The notes beneath the pieces are model-generated. The model worked only from the letters and a program-made list of their open reading frames with translations. It was not told where the DNA came from and did not search any database. From Hallella mizrahii (lineage in GTDB: Bacteria; Bacteroidota; Bacteroidia; Bacteroidales; Bacteroidaceae): a stretch of DNA of 64,000 nucleotides. The translations under genes and the position numbers were made by a program. The stretch covers positions 25,524 through 89,523 of the forward strand of contig NZ_VUNG01000010.1 of NCBI RefSeq assembly GCF_009695775.1. The letters are read 5' to 3'. Shown here one piece after another: positions 10,387 through 19,332 of this stretch (positions are counted from its first letter, which is position 1; every line of letters starts with the position of its first letter).

Positions 10387-10430
10387 TTTTTGTGTCATTG
10401 AGGTTGAAAATATACTCAATGACACAAAAA
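10387..10430. repeat. Perfect 16-bp inverted repeat at the GH2 promoter
   Basis: TTTTTGTGTCATTGAG (10387-10402) and its exact reverse complement CTCAATGACACAAAAA (10415-10430) are separated by 12 nt. The right arm overlaps the putative -7 element of the GH2 gene; the left arm would lie in its leader, 70 nt before the ATG. An operator, perhaps for the adjacent AraC-type regulator, is the simplest reading. It has too little GC and no T-tail for a standard terminator. Confidence 0.7.
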
Positions 10431-10432
10431 TA
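10425..10432 (-). promoter_or_regulatory. -7 element for the GH2 gene
   Basis: Minus-strand TATTTTTG about 107 nt upstream of the GH2 start, embedded in the inverted repeat. No -33 TTTG at the canonical distance, which would suit an activator-dependent promoter. Confidence 0.45.
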
Positions 10433-10896
10433 GCCTTATTTTGACTTGATTTTGTACTTTTACCTAACCTAAGTCAGTATAATACTCCCCAATTTTAGTA
10501 TAGGAGCCTAAGCTCAAAAAAAAAATTGTTTATCTTTGTGTCAAGAAAGAAAAGGACCGAAATGTGAAGAAGTAATTTTGAGGCTTATAGGTCTTAAAAT
10601 ACCACACAAAATGACTTATACGCCTAAAATTTGGAGAAAGTTTCAAGATCAGGCAACTTTGCGCTGTCTCTGGCTTCTCGTCGTCAGAACGCGATTAGAA
10701 ATCGCATTCCGCCGTCCGAGATAAAAGCTCAACTGCGAAGCAGCTTGACACAGTTGAGTTGACTAATTCCTTAAGGTAAGCGTTAGCTTGTTCCCTCGTG
10801 GGACGTGTACGGTGAAGAAAAGGTGTGTGGACATCCACTTCCTCTCCTTATTCTTTGATGTCGTTCATGGGTACGGCTTAATATTGTCGGTCTCCA
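10433..10896. other. Gene-poor gap between the GH2 gene and the UpxY gene
   Basis: No convincing gene. A plus-strand TATCTTTG at 10531-10538 resembles a -7 element, followed by a 62-codon frame (10536-10724) that matches nothing I know. Two minor stem-loops occur (GCGATTAGAAATCGC near 10690; CTCAACTG...CAGTTGAG near 10728-10758). It may hold a leader RNA or the remains of a lost gene. Confidence 0.4.
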
Positions 10897-11487
10897 TCAC
10901 TGTGCAGACCTCTCATTCATGTCGGTGTCAATGGGCTTGCAACACCATCGGGTGACTTTGAGCATGACAGCTATTCCCGGAACATCTTTCAGAATATAGT
11001 ATTTCTTGTTGCTGCGGATCAATTTTCCTGTCAGACCTTTCAAAGGCCCGTGTGTGACAACAACGGGAGTTCCCACCTTGAGTTTGGCACTCTCTTCAGA
11101 AATATATTTTTTTTCGAAGATCTTCGGATTGCACATCAGTTGGAACTCATGCATTTCCTTAGCGGAGATCTCTGCCATCTCGTTGGAGTCGCGCCCTTTT
11201 TTGATGACAGACACTTTGTAGGGGAAGTCGAGAAGCTCTTTCCTAAACTCTTGTTCTTCCATGGCTTTCTTCAGAAAGATCAAGTTGCGCACTACGGGCC
11301 TGAGCTCGTGGCGCAACTTGTTGGACGCATCTCTGAAGTCGACAACCTCTTTGGGGATAAATGTCTTGAAGCCCCTCTCTTTCAACTCTTTGTCGATAGC
11401 TTGCTGCTTGATAGAGAATAGCCTCAGGGCATACCAAGGTGTGGTTGCGTCGTCATGGTGTGTTATGTCATTCTCTGTTTGCATCAT
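10897..11487 (-). CDS. UpxY family transcription antiterminator (NusG paralogue)
   Basis: A 196-residue specialised NusG. The N-terminal NGN domain opens at about residue 17 (TPWYALRLFSIKQQAIDKEL) and includes FIPKEVVDFR and the LRPVVRNLIFLKK strand. A KOW segment is near residues 140-165 (VGTPVVVTHGPLKGLTGKL). In Bacteroides, UpxY proteins let RNA polymerase read through the leaders of capsule or exopolysaccharide operons. Here it is the last gene of a housekeeping operon (22 nt after prfC), and no glycan cluster follows: the next gene is the GH2 enzyme after a 578-nt gap. Its target operon is therefore elsewhere or lost. Confidence 0.82.
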   Translation of the reverse strand: MMQTENDITHHDDATTPWYALRLFSIKQQAIDKELKERGFKTFIPKEVVDFRDASNKLRHELRPVVRNLIFLKKAMEEQEFRKELLDFPYKVSVIKKGRDSNEMAEISAKEMHEFQLMCNPKIFEKKYISEESAKLKVGTPVVVTHGPLKGLTGKLIRSNKKYYILKDVPGIAVMLKVTRWCCKPIDTDMNERSAQ

Positions 11488-11509
11488 GCTAAGAGTTGGG
11501 AAAAGGCTA

Positions 11510-13096
11510 TTAAAATTCCGAAGTGAAGTGGAACTTGATGTGCGGGAAGTCTTGCTGGGCCATACTCAGAATGTAGGAGGAGTCGGCAAGGAAGACGTCG
11601 CGACCCTCTGTGTCTTTGGCCATGTACTGATATTTGCGCTTCTTGAAGTTGTCAAGTTCGGCAGGATCATCAGCCTCGATCCAGCAGGCCTTGTAGAGAT
11701 GCAGAGGCTCCCAGCGGCACTTGGCGTTGTACTCATGTTCCAACCGGTATTGGATGACCTCGAACTGCAACTGACCCACAGTGCCGATGATACGTCGGTT
11801 GTTGAACTGGTTGACAAAGAGCTGGGCCACACCTTCGTCCATGAGTTGCGTGATGCCCTTGACAAATTGCTTCGATTTCATAGGGTCGTCGTTTTCGATA
11901 TATTTGAAGAGCTCAGGCGAGAATGAAGGTAATCCGCGGAAATGAAGCTGTTCGCCCTCAGTGAGTGTGTCTCCGATCTTGAAGATGCCATTGTCCGGCA
12001 AGCCTACGATGTCGCCTGGCCATGCCTCGTCTACCGTGCTTTTGCGCTGCGCCATAAACTGTGTGGGGGAAGAAAAACGTACTGTCTTGCCTAAACGCAC
12101 ATGCAGGTAGGGCTGATTGCGTACAAACTTGCCTGAGCAGACTTTGCAGAAAGCGATACATGAGCGGTGGTTGGGGTCGATGTTGGCTGTGATCTTAAAG
12201 ATAAATCCAGTGAACTTCGGCTCTGACGGCTCCACCATGCGTTCTTCTGCCTTTGTAGGGCGTGGGCTCGGAGCTATCTCTACGAAGCAGTTGAGCAACT
12301 CTTGCACACCGAAGTTGTTCAGCGCAGAACCGAAGAAGACAGGTGCGGTCTCAGCCTTGCGATAGTCTTCGGTGTCGAATTCGGGGTAGACACCATCGAT
12401 CAGTTCCAGGTCGTTGCGCAGTTGCTCGGCCTCTTGGCTGCCTACGTGCTGGTCAAGATCCTGGGAATTGATGTCCACAGCAACCTTCTCAGTGACGCGC
12501 TGCTTGTTGGGCTTGAACAGGTTGAGTTGCTGCTCATAGATGTTGTAGACACCTTTGAACTTAGCTCCCTGACCGATCGGCCACGACAGAGGTCGCACGT
12601 GGATGTGCAGTTCTTCCTCCAGCTCGTCAAGCAAATCAAAAGGATCACGGCCTTCACGATCCATCTTGTTGATGAAGATAATCACTGGCGTGTTTCGCAT
12701 TCGGCACACCTCCATCAGTTTACGAGTCTGAGCCTCCACACCTTTTGCAGAGTCAACGACGATGATCGCAGAGTCGACGGCGGTGAGCGTGCGGTAAGTG
12801 TCTTCTGCGAAGTCTTGGTGACCCGGCGTGTCCAATATGTTAACCTTGTAGGGTTCGCCCTCCTGTCCTTCGGGCAGATAGTCGAACTCCATGACAGATG
12901 TAGACACAGAGATACCACGTTGTTTCTCAATGTCCATCCAGTCGGAGGTGGCGGTCTTGCGTATCTTGTTGTTCTTAACGGCACCGGCTACTTGTATCTG
13001 ACCACCGAAGAGCAGAAACTTTTCGGTGAGCGTAGTCTTACCGGCATCAGGGTGAGAGATGATGGCGAAGGTGCGCCGACGTTGTATTTCGTTCAT
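11510..13096 (-). CDS. prfC: Peptide chain release factor 3
   Basis: A 528-residue translational GTPase that recycles RF1/RF2 from the ribosome after peptide release. The G1 loop is [13 protein letters not shown] near the N-terminus, G3 is [14 protein letters not shown], and G4 is [10 protein letters not shown]. The C-terminal RF3 region contains [18 protein letters not shown] and [15 protein letters not shown]. The length is as expected (about 525-530). It starts 7 nt after the rfbD stop, so the two are co-transcribed. Confidence 0.97.
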   Translation of the reverse strand: MNEIQRRRTFAIISHPDAGKTTLTEKFLLFGGQIQVAGAVKNNKIRKTATSDWMDIEKQRGISVSTSVMEFDYLPEGQEGEPYKVNILDTPGHQDFAEDTYRTLTAVDSAIIVVDSAKGVEAQTRKLMEVCRMRNTPVIIFINKMDREGRDPFDLLDELEEELHIHVRPLSWPIGQGAKFKGVYNIYEQQLNLFKPNKQRVTEKVAVDINSQDLDQHVGSQEAEQLRNDLELIDGVYPEFDTEDYRKAETAPVFFGSALNNFGVQELLNCFVEIAPSPRPTKAEERMVEPSEPKFTGFIFKITANIDPNHRSCIAFCKVCSGKFVRNQPYLHVRLGKTVRFSSPTQFMAQRKSTVDEAWPGDIVGLPDNGIFKIGDTLTEGEQLHFRGLPSFSPELFKYIENDDPMKSKQFVKGITQLMDEGVAQLFVNQFNNRRIIGTVGQLQFEVIQYRLEHEYNAKCRWEPLHLYKACWIEADDPAELDNFKKRKYQYMAKDTEGRDVFLADSSYILSMAQQDFPHIKFHFTSEF

Positions 13097-13103
13097 ATAA
13101 TGA

Positions 13104-13991
13104 TTACTTCTTGATTTCGTTCATATTTGCCATACACTTTTTCAGTGAGTCAAGCCAGTAGGGGATAGTCGTGTGGAAAGTTTCCTTGATCTTTGTCTTG
13201 TCAAGGACGCTGTAGGCAGGCCGTTTGACCGGTGAGGGGAATTCATCGCTGTGGCAAGGCTGGATGTTACAGTTGTCATGTCCGGCGAGCGCGGCGATGG
13301 CCTTGGTGAAGTCATACCAAGAGGTAACGCCCTCGTTGCTGAAATGATAGATTCCACAGTGTCCTTCATACTTGCGGTTTTCTATAATGTCGAAGATGGT
13401 GTTGGCCAGGTCACCTGCGTAAGTAGGTGTGCCACACTGATCAAAGACCACTTTCAGCTGTGGATGAGTAGCGGTGAGGTTGAGCATCGTTTTCACGAAG
13501 TTGTGACCAAACTCAGAATAGAGCCAGGCGGTGCGCAGAATGATGTAGTCGACGCCGGTAGCCTGAATCTTTTGCTCGCCATGCAGCTTGGTAAGGCCAT
13601 ATACGCCTGTTGGTGTACCCTTCTGATCCTCACGGCATGGTGTGTTGTAGGGATCACCGCCGAAGACATAGTCGGTGGAGATGTGAACGAGCAAGCCTCC
13701 TACTTCCTTCATCACCTTAGCGAGATTCTCAGGAGCAGTGGCGTTGAGCGTTTCCACGATTTCGCCGGCAGTCTCTGCCTTGTCTACATTTGTCCACGCC
13801 GCACAGTTGATGATGCATTTCACATCATTGTCCTTTACCATCTGGCGGATGGCATCAATATTGGTGATGTCGAGGTGAGTATAACCGTCACAGACATCCG
13901 TGAAGATATATTTGTCTTTAGAGCTTGCTTTGCTGACGATCTGCATCTCGTTGCCAAGCTGCCCATTAGCACCTGTTACTAAGATATTCAT
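13104..13991 (-). CDS. rfbD: dTDP-4-dehydrorhamnose reductase
   Basis: A 295-residue short-chain dehydrogenase that performs the last step of dTDP-L-rhamnose synthesis. The Rossmann motif is GANGQLGNE at residues 7-15. The catalytic Tyr/Lys pair is in [10 protein letters not shown], and the family segment ISTDYVFGG precedes it. It sits between the DUF4924 gene and prfC, while rfbA is orphaned 14 kb away at 27.7 kb; rfbB and rfbC are not in the window. Confidence 0.96.
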   Translation of the reverse strand: MNILVTGANGQLGNEMQIVSKASSKDKYIFTDVCDGYTHLDITNIDAIRQMVKDNDVKCIINCAAWTNVDKAETAGEIVETLNATAPENLAKVMKEVGGLLVHISTDYVFGGDPYNTPCREDQKGTPTGVYGLTKLHGEQKIQATGVDYIILRTAWLYSEFGHNFVKTMLNLTATHPQLKVVFDQCGTPTYAGDLANTIFDIIENRKYEGHCGIYHFSNEGVTSWYDFTKAIAALAGHDNCNIQPCHSDEFPSPVKRPAYSVLDKTKIKETFHTTIPYWLDSLKKCMANMNEIKK

Positions 13992-14022
13992 ATCGCGTTT
14001 ATTTTATAGTCTTTATCTTTTA

Positions 14023-14574
14023 TTATCCTTGTTCGCCAAAGTCAATGCCTTCAGTTCTGTCTTTGATGTAATAGTCGGAAAGCATCCCAATGAATGTAGA
14101 AATCTCTTTGATGGCATGGTCGGTCTCGGGTGAGACTTCTTTTTGTTGCAGTCTGAGCATCATTACGCCATAGAGCGCATCAAGACAAGTCTCTATCTCA
14201 TTGACATTTTTGTCGCCTTTCTGCCGCAGTTCCACGATGAAGGGCAATACTTTGTAATATTCTGCATTGTAGAATGGAAACTTGTTGGAGTCCAGCAGTT
14301 GACAATGAAGGTCAAAGAGATCGCCGATGATTACTTGGTTGATCTGCAGATGACCTTTCTCACGGCAACCTTCTTCGTTCATCATGCGTATGAGATTGCC
14401 AAACCAGTCGGCTTCCTCATCTTTCTGTTCGGGTGTATAATCGAATTTGTCGATATATTCCTTTCTGATACGTGGGAGGGAGCAACCGTATGCTCTGATT
14501 AGGTCTTCCATCTGCCACATATAGAGCAGATATTCTGCGATGGATTTCTCCTTTAATTTTTTAGCGATATACAT
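14023..14574 (-). CDS. DUF4924 family protein
   Basis: A 183-residue cytoplasmic, helix-rich protein (MYIAKKLKEKSIAEYLLYMW at the start, FIGMLSDYYIKDRTEGIDFG at the end). It matches what I remember of DUF4924, a family confined to Bacteroidota with no known function. No signal peptide, membrane helix or catalytic motif is visible. It lies 31 nt before rfbD in the LysE-DUF4924-rfbD-prfC-upxY operon. Confidence 0.75.
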   Translation of the reverse strand: MYIAKKLKEKSIAEYLLYMWQMEDLIRAYGCSLPRIRKEYIDKFDYTPEQKDEEADWFGNLIRMMNEEGCREKGHLQINQVIIGDLFDLHCQLLDSNKFPFYNAEYYKVLPFIVELRQKGDKNVNEIETCLDALYGVMMLRLQQKEVSPETDHAIKEISTFIGMLSDYYIKDRTEGIDFGEQG

Positions 14575-14674
14575 ACTTGAAAAGATTTTGTTGATGAAAG
14601 ATAACTATTGAGGGATCTGTCTGTACTATTTATCGTTGTATGCTTCGATCTCGGCGTTCGTCAAGCGGTTGTTG

Positions 14675-15343
14675 CTAATAATGGATGGTGTAGAGATTGA
14701 ACACTGTACCGATGAGCATGGCGAAAGAGAAGACGATGACAAGGCTGCCGATGATGCGGTTGATGATTTGTATGCCATTCATGTCGAACTTAGCCCGCAC
14801 CTTATCTACCAGCCATGTCAAGCCGTACCACCACAGCAGGGCACCGGAGATGATGCTCATGTAACCAAGCGTCATCTCCAGCGGATGATGTGGGACGACG
14901 AAGGCAAATTGAGCGTAGCAGGCGATGAACAGAAAGACAATCAGTGGGTTGGAGAATGTAACGAGGAAGGCTGTGAGCGCATTGTGCCACAAAGTACCTT
15001 TGCTCTGGCTACTCTTGTGCATATTCTTCCGTGGATCGCTTCTGAAGCAGTAGATGCCAAACAACAACAGAATAGCACTTCCGGAGAGTTGCAGGATGAA
15101 TTTGTTGGTGGGGTTTGTGATGAAATCCATGACGAAGCTCATACCCAAACCAGTGATGAGGGCATAGATAATGTCGCTTACAGCTGCTCCAATGCCTGTA
15201 ACAAAACCATACCAGCGCCCTTTGTTGAGTGTGCGTTGTATGCAGAGTATGCCCACCGGCCCCATAGGTGCTGAGGCGATGATTCCGATGAGTAGTCCCT
15301 TAAGGATGAGCTCTAACAGATCAATATGTATAAACGGCATCAT
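14675..15343 (-). CDS. LysE/RhtB family amino-acid exporter
   Basis: A 222-residue inner-membrane protein with about six hydrophobic helices. The N-terminal family signature ASAPMGPVGILCIQRTLNKG is near residues 24-43, followed by GFVTGIGAAVSDIIYAL. LysE-type proteins export lysine, homoserine, threonine or similar compounds; substrate cannot be predicted here. First gene of the minus-strand operon, with a TAACTTTG element 9 nt ahead of the start. Confidence 0.88.
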   Translation of the reverse strand: MMPFIHIDLLELILKGLLIGIIASAPMGPVGILCIQRTLNKGRWYGFVTGIGAAVSDIIYALITGLGMSFVMDFITNPTNKFILQLSGSAILLLFGIYCFRSDPRKNMHKSSQSKGTLWHNALTAFLVTFSNPLIVFLFIACYAQFAFVVPHHPLEMTLGYMSIISGALLWWYGLTWLVDKVRAKFDMNGIQIINRIIGSLVIVFSFAMLIGTVFNLYTIHY

Positions 15344-15351
15344 ATAGCTTG

Positions 15352-15359
15352 CAAAGTTA
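15352..15359 (-). promoter_or_regulatory. -7 element of the LysE-rfbD-prfC operon
   Basis: Minus-strand TAACTTTG, 9 nt upstream of the MMPFIHIDLL start. A transcript would begin at or next to the first Met, so translation may use the second Met. Confidence 0.45.
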
Positions 15360-15443
15360 CGAATTTTATCCGATAAAACATCATCTATTAGGTTATTTCG
15401 TCTTTTTCTTTGTGCAATCAGTGTGCTTCTTTACCCTACCGCT

Positions 15444-17219
15444 CTATTCTGCGGAGAAGTCGGCTACCAGTTGTCGGTAGGCTCTCAACATGCGGGTGCG
15501 AAGGATGTAGCCTTGCAGGCAGTTGTTGATGTCGACGACGGGAAGGGCTTCTGCATTGGTAGTGTCAAACTTATGCATGACATCCTCCATGGGCTCGTTG
15601 CGATAGAGGATGGCAGGTACGGGAGTCATCAGTTGCGCCACACGGAACTTCTGATAGAGTTCTGGTCGGAAGACGATATGGCGAATCTTGTTGATATCTA
15701 TCTCGCCCATCAATCGGCCGGCAGTGTCTACTACGGGCAAGAAATCATAGTCGGTGCTGGAGAGAACGTTGACGAGCTTGCCCAACAGCATGTCGGGTTG
15801 CACGGTGACATAGTCTTTCTCTATGAGTGAGTCCATACTCATCAGCGTGAGTACGCTCTTGTCGGTGTGATGGGTGACGAGCTTTCCTTCACGAGCCAAT
15901 CGCATGGCGTAGATGGAGTGAGGCTCAAAGATACTGATAAACATCACGCTGACCACCGATACGATCAGCAAGGGAACGAAGAGCTGATAGCCACCGGTGA
16001 TTTCGGCAATGAGGAAGATGCCTGTCAGCGGAGCGTGCATGACACCGGCCATGACGCCTGCCATGCCGAGCAGCGTGTAGTTGCTTTCGGGAAGGTAAAC
16101 GCTAATCTGCTGCATGTTCCAAAGCCGGGCAAAGAGAAAGCCCGCAAAGCCACCTACAAACAGAGACGGCGCGAAAGTACCACCGCAGCCGCCTGCCCCA
16201 TTGGTAGAAGACGTGGCGATGACCTTAGTGAGCATGACGAGGCCGATATAAAGAGGTAGCAGTTCGTTGTGTCCGTAGAATAGTGAGCCGTTCATCACTT
16301 GGCTCCAGTCTGTGACTGTCTTTCCGGTAATGAATGTCCCCAGTGTCGTGTAACCTTCACCATAGAGCGATGGGAAGAAGAAGATCAGTGTGCTCAGGGT
16401 GATACCTCCTACGAAGAGCTTTCGGTAGGGATGCTGTTTCATCTTGGCAAACTGTCCTTCACAGAAATTCATGGCACGCATGAAATAAAGGCTCATCACA
16501 CCGCATACCAGTCCGAGCAATATGCTTGCCGGAACGCGCTCTACGCTGAACGGCGACTGAAGCGTAAAGGTGAAGAGTGTGGATGTGCCGGTGAAGATAT
16601 AAGAAAAGATGTCGGCTGTGATGCTTGCAATCAGAATGGGGATCAGCGAAGCCATTGACATGTCAATCATCAGCACTTCCAAGGTGAAGACAAGACCGGC
16701 AATGGGAGCTTTGAAGATGCCAGAGATAGCAGCCGCAGCACCGCATCCTACCAGCAACATCAGCGTGCGCTTATCCATATGGAAGAGCTGTCCGAGGTTG
16801 GAACCAATCGCTGACCCCGTCAAGACGATAGGAGCCTCCGCACCAACAGATCCACCGAAACCGATGGTGATGGCAGAGGCTACCACCGATGACCAGCAGT
16901 TGTGACGCTTCAAGACGGAGCGTTTGGTCGAGATGGCGTAGAGAACGCGGGTGATACCGTGCGAGATATTGTCGCGAACGACATATTTTATAAACAAGGA
17001 GGTGAGCCAGATGCCGATGACAGGAAAGACAAGATAAAGCCAGTTGACAGCATCTGTTAGAAAGTCCTCGGTGAGCAGACGCTCTATCAGATGGATGAGC
17101 TGATGGAGAATATATGCGGCCACAGCGGAGAAAATTCCGATGAAGAACGCCAGAATGCTGGTCATCTGTCGCTCTGTCAGGTTGTGGTTTTTCCACTCGA
17201 GGATTTGATTGAAAGTCAC
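15444..17219 (-). CDS. ClC family chloride channel/transporter with C-terminal CBS pair
   Basis: A 591-residue membrane protein. The ClC core (about residues 25-430) has GGSVGAEAPIVLTGS near residue 125, the equivalent of GxxGxEGP with the gating Glu retained, then GCGAAAAISGIFKAPIAG and GAGGCGGTFAPSLFVGG. Two CBS domains follow (about 450-580; DYVTVQPDMLLGKLVNVLS and QLMTPVPAILYRNEPMEDV), which in relatives bind adenosine nucleotides and regulate the pore. The retained Glu leaves open Cl-/H+ exchange rather than a passive channel. It stands alone between the LysE operon and tsaC. Confidence 0.95.
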   Translation of the reverse strand: MTFNQILEWKNHNLTERQMTSILAFFIGIFSAVAAYILHQLIHLIERLLTEDFLTDAVNWLYLVFPVIGIWLTSLFIKYVVRDNISHGITRVLYAISTKRSVLKRHNCWSSVVASAITIGFGGSVGAEAPIVLTGSAIGSNLGQLFHMDKRTLMLLVGCGAAAAISGIFKAPIAGLVFTLEVLMIDMSMASLIPILIASITADIFSYIFTGTSTLFTFTLQSPFSVERVPASILLGLVCGVMSLYFMRAMNFCEGQFAKMKQHPYRKLFVGGITLSTLIFFFPSLYGEGYTTLGTFITGKTVTDWSQVMNGSLFYGHNELLPLYIGLVMLTKVIATSSTNGAGGCGGTFAPSLFVGGFAGFLFARLWNMQQISVYLPESNYTLLGMAGVMAGVMHAPLTGIFLIAEITGGYQLFVPLLIVSVVSVMFISIFEPHSIYAMRLAREGKLVTHHTDKSVLTLMSMDSLIEKDYVTVQPDMLLGKLVNVLSSTDYDFLPVVDTAGRLMGEIDINKIRHIVFRPELYQKFRVAQLMTPVPAILYRNEPMEDVMHKFDTTNAEALPVVDINNCLQGYILRTRMLRAYRQLVADFSAE

Positions 17220-17324
17220 TTTCTTCTTACTTTAGAGAACTTATACCTTATTATATAATATGCGTTGCTTTGTATTCATCAGTGTCTTTACAGGCGTGAA
17301 TATGTCAGCATTATTTTTTCGAAC

Positions 17325-17894
17325 TTATTTTCTGATGATAGTCACCTCTCCCTGTGGCCCTAATTTAATGATGGAACTGGGTGTATGAGGCTTGTGCTCC
17401 TGTCGGCGTGAGAAGCAGACGTAATCAACAGCATCAAGAAGTTCGGGTGCGATGTCGGAGAAGTTTTGTGCGGCAGGTTGTCCACTGATGTTGGCACTGG
17501 TGCTGACGAGAGCCTTTTGGAAACGGTAGCACAATTCGTGCGAGAAAGGTTCTTTTGTAATGCGCAGTGCTATACTGCCGTCTTCAGCGATGAGGTTGGG
17601 TGCCAGGTTGACGGCGCCATCAAGGATGACTGTAGTGGGTTTGACGACAGCGTCGATTAAATCCCACGCTACTGCGGGTACGTTGCGCACATAACGTTGC
17701 AGACGGGCATCTGAGTCTACGAGGCAAATGAGAGCCTTGGAGTCGTCGCGATGCTTGATTTGGTAGACGCGTGCTACTGCGTCGGCATTCGTAGCATCAC
17801 AGCCGATGCCCCAAACCGTGTCTGTGGGGTAGAGGATGACGCCTCCACGGCGAAGCACTTCCACGGCATTTTTGATATCTTCTTCTTGTGTCAT
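17325..17894 (-). CDS. tsaC: L-threonylcarbamoyladenylate synthase (Sua5/TsaC family)
   Basis: A 189-residue YrdC-domain enzyme making the threonylcarbamoyl-AMP used for t6A37 of ANN-decoding tRNAs. Family motifs: VILYPTDTVWGIGCDA near residues 20-35, IKHRDDSKALICLV (the KR..K.. substrate loop), and LVSTSANISGQPA. It is the short TsaC type, with no Sua5 C-terminal domain. Transcribed from a canonical promoter divergent from the ROK kinase. Confidence 0.95.
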   Translation of the reverse strand: MTQEEDIKNAVEVLRRGGVILYPTDTVWGIGCDATNADAVARVYQIKHRDDSKALICLVDSDARLQRYVRNVPAVAWDLIDAVVKPTTVILDGAVNLAPNLIAEDGSIALRITKEPFSHELCYRFQKALVSTSANISGQPAAQNFSDIAPELLDAVDYVCFSRRQEHKPHTPSSIIKLGPQGEVTIIRK

Positions 17895-17917
17895 TTTATT
17901 GTTGTTCGTTTTCTAAG

Positions 17918-17949
17918 CAAAGATAGTAATTCTTTTTTTCCTATGCAAA
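17918..17949 (-). promoter_or_regulatory. Promoter of tsaC
   Basis: On the minus strand TTTG (17949-17946), 20 nt, TATCTTTG (17925-17918). It matches the Bacteroidota consensus on both boxes and lies about 24 nt from the ATG. Confidence 0.85.
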
Positions 17950-18052
17950 TGTTTTTTGAAAAATATATGTCTTAATAGTTTGTCAATCGTGTGCCTGTTG
18001 TCGCAAAATCATCTTTTTTTTGCTGTCTCGTTTAATTTTTATCTCAAAGTAG

Positions 18053-18081
18053 TTGAGTTTTCAAATGTTTTATTATCTTTG
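18053..18081 (+). promoter_or_regulatory. Promoter of the ROK glucokinase
   Basis: TTG at 18053-18055, 18 nt, TATCTTTG at 18074-18081; the ATG is 32 nt further on. Confidence 0.7.
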
Positions 18082-18113
18082 CAACAGAAACACAATCGAT
18101 AAAACCAAAAGCA

Positions 18114-19091
18114 ATGAATGAGCAAGAATTATTGAAGCCTTACGTCATTGGACTGGATCTCGGTGGTACCAACTCAGTGTTTGGTATTGTGGACAGTCGT
18201 GGCGACATCAAGGCGACTACAGCTATCAAGACACAAGCTTACGATAAGGTGAAAGACTATGTGAAGGCTTCTGTAGAAGCACTTCATGTGATCATCGATC
18301 AGGTGGGCGGTATAGACAAGATCAAGGCAATGGGTATCGGTGCTCCTAACGGTAACTACTACAAGGGCACGATTGAATTTGCTCCAAACTTGGCTTGGGG
18401 CCATAATGGTATTGTGCCATTGGCAGATATGTTCTCCAAAGAGTTGGGTATCCCCGTGGCTCTGACCAATGATGCCAATGCTGCCGCTATCGGTGAGATG
18501 ACATATGGTGTGGCAAGAGGTATGAAGAATTTCATCGACATCACCTTGGGTACAGGTGTGGGCTCCGGTATTGTCATCGATGGCAAAGTGGTCTATGGTT
18601 GCGACGGCTTTGCTGGTGAGTTGGGTCATGTCATCATGCGTCGCGATAACGGGCGTCTCTGTGGTTGTGGCCGCCATGGTTGTTTGGAAGCATACTGCTC
18701 AGCAACGGGTGTGGCACGTACGGCACGTGAGTTCCTTGACACGACAGACACACCGTCTTTGCTGCGTGATCTGAATCCGAAAGACATCACCTCTCTTGAT
18801 GTGAGCATTGCAGCCGGCAAGGGCGATAAGTTGGCCAAGAAGATCTATGACTTTACGGGTGAGATGCTTGGTGAGGCATGTGCAGACTTTGCCGCCTTCT
18901 CTTCTCCAGAGGCCTTCATCTTCTTTGGAGGTCTGACTAAGGCTGGTGATCTGTTGATGGATCCTATCAAGAAGAGCTACGACGAGCATGTACTGCCTAT
19001 CTTCAAGGGCAAGGCAAAGTTCCTCGTCAGCGGATTGGATGGCAGCTCTGCTGCCGTGCTGGGTGCTTCCGCTGTGGGTTGGGACATCTAA
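18114..19091 (+). CDS. ROK family glucokinase
   Basis: A 325-residue sugar kinase, probably phosphorylating glucose at C6 to feed glycolysis. The phosphate-binding motif is GLDLGGTNSVFG near residues 14-25. The ROK zinc/cysteine motif CGCGRHGCLEAYCSATG is near residue 184, and GELGHVIMRRDNG just before it contains the usual His. No N-terminal DNA-binding domain, so an enzyme and not a NagC-type repressor. Single gene with its own promoter and terminator. Confidence 0.93.
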   Translation: MNEQELLKPYVIGLDLGGTNSVFGIVDSRGDIKATTAIKTQAYDKVKDYVKASVEALHVIIDQVGGIDKIKAMGIGAPNGNYYKGTIEFAPNLAWGHNGIVPLADMFSKELGIPVALTNDANAAAIGEMTYGVARGMKNFIDITLGTGVGSGIVIDGKVVYGCDGFAGELGHVIMRRDNGRLCGCGRHGCLEAYCSATGVARTAREFLDTTDTPSLLRDLNPKDITSLDVSIAAGKGDKLAKKIYDFTGEMLGEACADFAAFSSPEAFIFFGGLTKAGDLLMDPIKKSYDEHVLPIFKGKAKFLVSGLDGSSAAVLGASAVGWDI

Positions 19092-19114
19092 GCTTGACTG
19101 CTTTTATATATAAT

Positions 19115-19155
19115 AAGGAGAGCCATCCATCTTGGGTGGCTCTCCTTGTTTTGTT
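19115..19155 (+). terminator. Intrinsic terminator of the ROK kinase gene
   Basis: AAGGAGAGCCA (19115-19125) pairs with TGGCTCTCCTT (19137-19147), then gttttgtttt. Located 23 nt past the stop. Confidence 0.92.
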
Positions 19156-19332
19156 TTGACAGTTGCGGAAAGCGTCGACTTATAATTCGACGAACGCAAC
19201 GTGACAGGGAAATGGCTAATTTTTCTGCGGGTGATGTGCGGGATACAGAGCTGGTGTGGAGGTGTGTACTGGACATGTGCCGTGCAGACGATGGCGAGCA
19301 TGTGCTGGGCAGATGCCTGGTGAGGCTTCGCG

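Noticed and set aside
10536..10724. 62-codon frame after a TATCTTTG element
   Set aside because: No family resemblance and composition unlike neighbours; kept only as part of the gap description.
10897..11487. General elongation factor NusG
   Set aside because: No secE or rplK/rplA genes adjoin it, and the sequence has the divergent UpxY form.
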